From the NCBI GenBank assembly GCA_033856535.1, contig JAWVEV010000212.1, positions 1 to 32,747 of the forward strand: a stretch of 32,747 nt of DNA, given 5' to 3'. The notes under the pieces are model-generated. The model was given only the letters and a program-made list of their open reading frames with translations, was not told the DNA's origin and did no database searches. Position numbers and translations under genes: made by a program. Position 1 is the first letter of the stretch. Each line of letters starts with the position of its first letter. This DNA comes from JAWVEV01 sp033856535. GTDB lineage: Bacteria > Actinomycetota > Thermoleophilia > Miltoncostaeales > Miltoncostaeaceae. This document shows positions 29,097 to 32,747 of the stretch, one piece after another.

Positions 29097-31057
29097 ACCA
29101 GGTCGGGGTCGGCGACGACCTCGACCAGCGCGGTCCCGGGGTGGGCCAGGCCCTCGGCGATCGCCTCGTCGAGCTCCTCGGGCCGCTCCACCCGCCGGCC
29201 CCAGGCGCCGCAGAGGCGCGCGAACGCGGCGAAGTCCGGGTTGTGGAGCGACGTCTGCCAGACGGCGAGCTCGGCGGCACGCTGCTCCTTCGAGATCTTC
29301 CCGAGCTGCCCGTTGTTCAGCAGCACGAGCGTGATGTCCATGCCGTGCTTGACGGCGGTCGTCAGCTCGGCCAGGTACTGCCCGAGGCCGCCGTCGCCGG
29401 CGACCGCGAGGACCTTCCTCCCGGAGCCCTCGGCCTGCACCGCCGCCCACGCGCCCATCGCGGCCGGGAGCCCGAAGCCGATCGAGCCGAGGTAGCCGGA
29501 CATCAGCACCGGCTGGCGGCGGCACTCGAAGTAGCGGCCGAAGCTGTACGTGTTGTTCCCGACGTCGACCGCGATCACGGCGTCGTCGGGGGCCAGGCGC
29601 GAGAGCGCGTCGAAGACCGCGGCCGAGCTCACCCCGCCGCCGGCGTCGTCGGCGGCCCGCCGGCGCTTCTCGGCCCGCCAGATCGCCCAGCGCTCGGCCA
29701 CGTCGGGCCGCTGGTCGACCGCCGCGGACCCGTCGGCGACGCCGTCGCGCAGCAGGCCGGCGGCCACGCCCACGTCGCCCAGGACCGGGACCGTGACCGG
29801 GTGGAAGCGCCCGGCCGCCATCGGGTCCGCGTCCACCTGCACGATCGGCTTGTAGGGGGCGATGCCGGTGTGGTTCGCGAACGAGGCGCCCATCACGAGG
29901 AGCAGGTCGCTCTCGTTCATGAGCCAGCTCGCCACCGGCGTGCCGCTGCGCCCGAGCACCCCGCCGGCGAGCGGGTGGTCGTCGGCGATCAGGCCCTTGG
30001 CCTTGAAGGTGGTGATGACCGGGGCGCCGAGGGCCTCGGCGAGGTCGCGCACCGGGTCCATGTGGAAGCGGGCGCCGTGGCCGACCACGATCACCGGACG
30101 GCGCGCCTCGCGCAGCAGGGCGAGCGCCGCCTCGAGCGCCGCGGGCGGCGGAGCGATCGCGGCGTCGGCCAGGCGCCCCGCCGGCCCCGATGCCGGCACC
30201 CCCTCGCGCGCGGGCAGGTCCTGGACCTCGTCCGGGAGCACCAGGTGCCCCACGCCGCGCTCCACCAGCGCGTGCTTGATCGCGAGCGTCATCATCTCGG
30301 CGTGGTCCGAGCCGGCGTGGACCGTGCGGCTGAAGGTGGCCACGTCGCTGAACGCGCCGGCGAGGTCGACGTCCTGGAAGGCGCCGCGCCCCAGCACCTT
30401 GGAGGGCACCTGGCCCGAGATCGCCAGCACCGGCGCCCGGTCGACCTTGGCGTCGTAGAGCCCGGTGAGCAGGTTCGTGGAGCCCGGGCCGGCGATCGCG
30501 AAGCAGGCGCACGGCCGCCCGGTGAGCTTGCCGTAGGCCGAGGCCGCGAAGGCCGCCGCCCCCTCGTGGCGGATGCCGACGAAGGTGAGCTGGCCGCGCT
30601 CCTCCGCCCGCCGCATCGCCTCCGCGAAGCCGAGGTTCGAGTGGCCGACCATCCCGAAGACGTGGGTGATCCCCCAGGCCACCATGGTCTCGACCATCAG
30701 GTCCGAGACCGTCCGGACGTGCGGCGTCTCGGGCGCCAGGCCCACGTAGATGCCGTCCTCGCGCAGCTGCACCGGAAAGCACGACGGCGCGTCGGTGAAG
30801 GGCGGCGGCGGGCTGCCGGTGAGCGGGTCGTAGTCGTAGCCGTGCCAGGGGCAGCGCAGCAGGCCCTTCTCGATCGAGCCCTCGCCGAGCGGCCCGCCCT
30901 GATGGGGGCAGTGGTTGTCGAGCGCGCCGTAGCGCCCGTCGATCCGGGTCAGGGCGATCGAGCGGTGGCCGGCCTGGACCGTGCGCACGCGCCCGTCCTC
31001 CAGGGCGTCGGGGTCGGCCACCCGGTGCCAGACCAGCGGCAGCTCGGCAGTGCTCAT
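29093..31057 (-). CDS. Rieske [2Fe-2S]-TPP enzyme fusion (pyruvate oxidase/acetolactate synthase-like)
   Basis: 654 aa. Residues 8-108 are a Rieske ferredoxin-type domain with both cluster motifs (C50-P-H52 and C69-P-W-H72). From about 112 follows a complete TPP-dependent oxidase-type subunit: N-terminal PYR domain with catalytic Glu165 (GIRHEGAAAFAAS) and VPSKVLGRGAFQDVDLAG, central domain (about 300-440), and C-terminal PP domain with AVAGDGGLGQYLAEL...LLNN, the GDG-x(n)-NN site that holds Mg-TPP. Family members decarboxylate pyruvate or another 2-oxoacid and pass electrons through FAD to quinone or O2. A Rieske domain in the same chain is not part of the usual architecture. ATG 31057 overlaps the upstream stop (ATGA); no internal stop or frame break separates the domains. 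Confidence 0.88.
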   Translation of the reverse strand: MSTAELPLVWHRVADPDALEDGRVRTVQAGHRSIALTRIDGRYGALDNHCPHQGGPLGEGSIEKGLLRCPWHGYDYDPLTGSPPPPFTDAPSCFPVQLREDGIYVGLAPETPHVRTVSDLMVETMVAWGITHVFGMVGHSNLGFAEAMRRAEERGQLTFVGIRHEGAAAFAASAYGKLTGRPCACFAIAGPGSTNLLTGLYDAKVDRAPVLAISGQVPSKVLGRGAFQDVDLAGAFSDVATFSRTVHAGSDHAEMMTLAIKHALVERGVGHLVLPDEVQDLPAREGVPASGPAGRLADAAIAPPPAALEAALALLREARRPVIVVGHGARFHMDPVRDLAEALGAPVITTFKAKGLIADDHPLAGGVLGRSGTPVASWLMNESDLLLVMGASFANHTGIAPYKPIVQVDADPMAAGRFHPVTVPVLGDVGVAAGLLRDGVADGSAAVDQRPDVAERWAIWRAEKRRRAADDAGGGVSSAAVFDALSRLAPDDAVIAVDVGNNTYSFGRYFECRRQPVLMSGYLGSIGFGLPAAMGAWAAVQAEGSGRKVLAVAGDGGLGQYLAELTTAVKHGMDITLVLLNNGQLGKISKEQRAAELAVWQTSLHNPDFAAFARLCGAWGRRVERPEELDEAIAEGLAHPGTALVEVVADPDLV

Positions 31058-31776
31058 CGCGTCTCCTCGCTCGCGAGCAGGTCCAGGCCCCGGCGCAGGA
31101 AGCCCAGCGCCTCCCCGCGGGCGTCCGCGGCCTCGCGAAGGCGCGCGTGGGGCAGGATCGCGCCGAACGGGGCGTTCCAGTACGCCGGGTCGCCGGGGCG
31201 CTCCGGCCCCCACGGGCCGACGTAGAGGTAGGGCTCGGCGTGGAAGCCATCGCCGGGCGAGCCGCCCAGGTTGGCCCGCTGCCCGTCGGCCGGCCCCCAC
31301 GCCACGTCGCAGGCGGCGTCGAAGTGCTCGGGCCAGATCTGGACCGCCGAGGGGTCGTCGGCGCCGACCGCGTCGAGGGCCTCGGCGACGAAGGCGAACC
31401 AGTCGGCCAGGGCGCGCGCCGACGCGGGGTCGACCGCCAGGGGCGCGTCCGGGTCGCCGAGCGGCGGCGGGTCGTGGCCGATGTCGAGCGGTGCGCCCAG
31501 GTCCACCCCGGCAACGGCGGCGAGGTCCGCCAGCGTCGTCATGGACACGACCCGGGCGCGGCCGGCGCGCTCGCGCACGAGCGAGGCGCCGCTGGTGCGC
31601 ACCACCTCGACCTCGTCCCCGAAGGCCGGCGTCGCGACCCCGCCGGGCGCGGCGCGCAGCCCGATCCGCCCGATCGCGTCCGCGCGCCGGCGCGCCAGCA
31701 CGTGCGCCGCCACGAGGTGGAGGGCGCCGCGCGTGGTCGCGAATGCGGCCGGCAGGGGCGGGAGGCTCGCGGTCAC
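31054..31776 (-). CDS. Protein of unknown function between deaminase and Rieske-TPP genes
   Basis: 240 aa, soluble, not recognised with confidence. The N-terminal part (MTASLPPLPAAFATTRGALH and VAAHVLARRRADAIGRIGLR) precedes a beta segment. The C-terminal half is rich in conserved-looking aromatic motifs: QIWPEHFDAACDVAWG, ANLGGSPGDGFHAEPYLYVG and DPAYWNAPFGAILPH. His/Asp/Glu/Trp content suggests ligand or metal binding, but no known catalytic signature is present. GTG 31776 is the start (GGGGA about 11 nt upstream). Its stop overlaps the ATG of the Rieske-TPP gene by 4 nt and it begins 29 nt after the deaminase, so all three are probably one operon. Confidence 0.7.
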   Translation of the reverse strand: MTASLPPLPAAFATTRGALHLVAAHVLARRRADAIGRIGLRAAPGGVATPAFGDEVEVVRTSGASLVRERAGRARVVSMTTLADLAAVAGVDLGAPLDIGHDPPPLGDPDAPLAVDPASARALADWFAFVAEALDAVGADDPSAVQIWPEHFDAACDVAWGPADGQRANLGGSPGDGFHAEPYLYVGPWGPERPGDPAYWNAPFGAILPHARLREAADARGEALGFLRRGLDLLASEETR

Positions 31777-31805
31777 GGTGCAGGGTCCCCGAGCCGCGCC
31801 CGGCG

Positions 31806-32747
31806 TTACGCCCGGCCGTCCTCGGGCGGGTCCCAGGGGGCCGGCCGGATGAAGGTCACGGCGTGGGCGCGCCGGTTGGCCTCGCGCGCCTCCTCGACCG
31901 TGAGCGCGCCCAGCCGGACGAGCATCGCGTGCTCGGCCCGCAGGCGGGTGCCGATCATCTCCGGCCCGTCGGTGGCGATCACCAGGGGGACCCCCTGGGC
32001 CTGGAGGCCGTAGACGATCTCGGCCATCTGGGCCTCGTCGCGGACCGCGCGGGTCTTCACGTTCGAGGTGGGGCAGATCTCGAGCACCACCTCGTCGCGC
32101 AGGATCCGCTCCACCAGCCGGGGCTCCTGGGCGGCGATGATCCCGTGCCCGATCCGGTCGACCCCGAGCTCGAGCGCCTCCTCCAGCTCCGTCAGGTAGG
32201 GGGTGGGGTCGGGCGCGTTCACGCCCTCCTCGCCGGCGTGCAGGGTCACCCCCAGGCCGGCCTCCCGCGCCCGCGCGACCAGCGGCGCCAGGCTGCGGTA
32301 GGGCCACGGCGCCCGCGTGCCCGGGGGCCGCGGGCCGCCGATGTCGATCGCCACCACGCCCCGGTCGGCGAAGCGGATCGCCCGCTCCACCACGGCCGCG
32401 TTCAGCTCGAGCGGGAAGGACCGGTCCATCATCAGGGTCAGGCCGGCGCGCACCGGATACTCGAGCGTCGCCCGGTCCAGGGCGTGCACCGCGGCCATCA
32501 CGATCGCGTCCAGGTCACGCTCGCCGCCCCGGTTGCGCTTGGCCGGGTTGAAGCGGATCTCGTGGGTGGTGATCCGCTGGGAGCGGTACCCGCCGCTCAC
32601 CATGCCGTGGACCGCCCGGTACACCCCCTCCGGGCTGCTCTGGATCAGCTCGGTGAGGTGGTAGATCCTGTCGAGCCCCTCGAGCCCGGCGGTCCCGAGG
32701 CCCACGTTGGTCGCGCCGGCGAACGACCAGTAGTCGGCGTAGGGGAG
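31806..32747 (-). CDS. Adenosine deaminase-like protein (N-terminus outside window)
   Basis: At least 313 residues, TAA stop, open to the window edge; the missing N-terminus would hold the HxH zinc motif. Visible blocks: LPYADYWSFAGATN, FNPAKRNRGGERDLDAIV, VTLHAGEE (zinc His and catalytic Glu), RIGHGI, LEICPTSNVKT and VIATDGPEMIGT. These define the metal-dependent adenosine/adenine/AMP deaminase family. The motif usually read as [ST]DDP is TDGP here: the zinc-binding Asp is kept but the next Asp, which contacts the purine N7 in adenosine deaminase, is Gly. The substrate may thus differ from adenosine. First gene seen of the operon with the unknown protein and the Rieske-TPP fusion. Confidence 0.85.
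   Translation of the reverse strand, partial: LPYADYWSFAGATNVGLGTAGLEGLDRIYHLTELIQSSPEGVYRAVHGMVSGGYRSQRITTHEIRFNPAKRNRGGERDLDAIVMAAVHALDRATLEYPVRAGLTLMMDRSFPLELNAAVVERAIRFADRGVVAIDIGGPRPPGTRAPWPYRSLAPLVARAREAGLGVTLHAGEEGVNAPDPTPYLTELEEALELGVDRIGHGIIAAQEPRLVERILRDEVVLEICPTSNVKTRAVRDEAQMAEIVYGLQAQGVPLVIATDGPEMIGTRLRAEHAMLVRLGALTVEEAREANRRAHAVTFIRPAPWDPPEDGRA

Noticed and set aside
27470..31225. Plus-strand open frame of about 1251 codons
   Set aside because: Same reason: Arg/Gly/Ala-rich translation, while the shifted frame encodes a clean PP2C phosphatase.
27108..31514. Minus-strand open frame of about 1468 codons
   Set aside because: It overlaps the SpoIIE and Rieske-TPP genes in other frames, with composition typical of GC-rich shadows and no domain motif.
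1..32747. CRISPR arrays, insertion sequences, integrase or att sites next to tRNA-Lys
   Set aside because: No regularly spaced repeats, transposase motifs or tRNA 3'-end duplication were found.

Overview
The window is very GC-rich (most third codon positions are G or C) and densely packed on both strands. It uses GTG and TTG starts freely, and several genes show a TAnnnT -10 box only 8-9 nt before the ATG, which suggests leaderless mRNAs. Gene content (HicB-like ribbon-helix-helix regulator, class 2 PyrD, DUF427 protein, KhtTU-like antiporter, SpoIIE phosphatase) and the C-terminal domain of the exported protein at 22540 point to an Actinomycetota chromosome, probably Thermoleophilia/Solirubrobacterales. 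That placement is an inference from family memory, not a search. I saw no insertion sequence, prophage, CRISPR array or rRNA.

Layout. 1-4600: a ribbon-helix-helix regulator with a tandem-repeat operator, a zinc-less MDR enoyl reductase, a degenerate STAS protein, a three-histidine-box fatty acid desaturase, an F420/NADP-type oxidoreductase and a broken VOC gene. 4621-7842: exonuclease III, a PEP mutase/isocitrate lyase homologue, a DedA protein and UppP. 7895-11724: two paralogous OmpR-type regulators, one with Glu at the phosphoacceptor Asp position, flank a four-repeat COG4705 membrane protein and a histidine kinase. 11774-18075: a second two-component pair diverges from a lipoprotein cupredoxin and two tandem secreted glycosidase-like proteins; the cupredoxin and the second glycosidase share a duplicated 91-bp promoter/RBS/TTG block. 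18151-23376: a small protein, then a third two-component system whose kinase has a His-rich C-terminal insertion, diverging from an ABC transporter and an exported Cys-rich protein. 23404-27298: tRNA-Lys, tandem-DUF427 protein, PyrD and a K+/H+ antiporter with its regulator. 27432-32747: a membrane SpoIIE/HAMP phosphatase, then a minus-strand operon of an adenosine deaminase homologue (runs off the window), an unknown protein and a Rieske [2Fe-2S]-TPP enzyme fusion.

How the parts work together. Three two-component systems control neighbouring envelope or export genes. 11-bp-period direct repeats, typical of OmpR/PhoB-type binding sites, lie in front of uppP, the Glu52 regulator, COG4705, the cupredoxin, the second glycosidase and the ABC transporter, and most read in the direction of the gene they precede. 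The best candidates for undescribed biology are the Rieske-TPP fusion, the cupredoxin/double-glycosidase locus with its copied promoter, and the phosphoacceptor-less regulator with its three oriented boxes.
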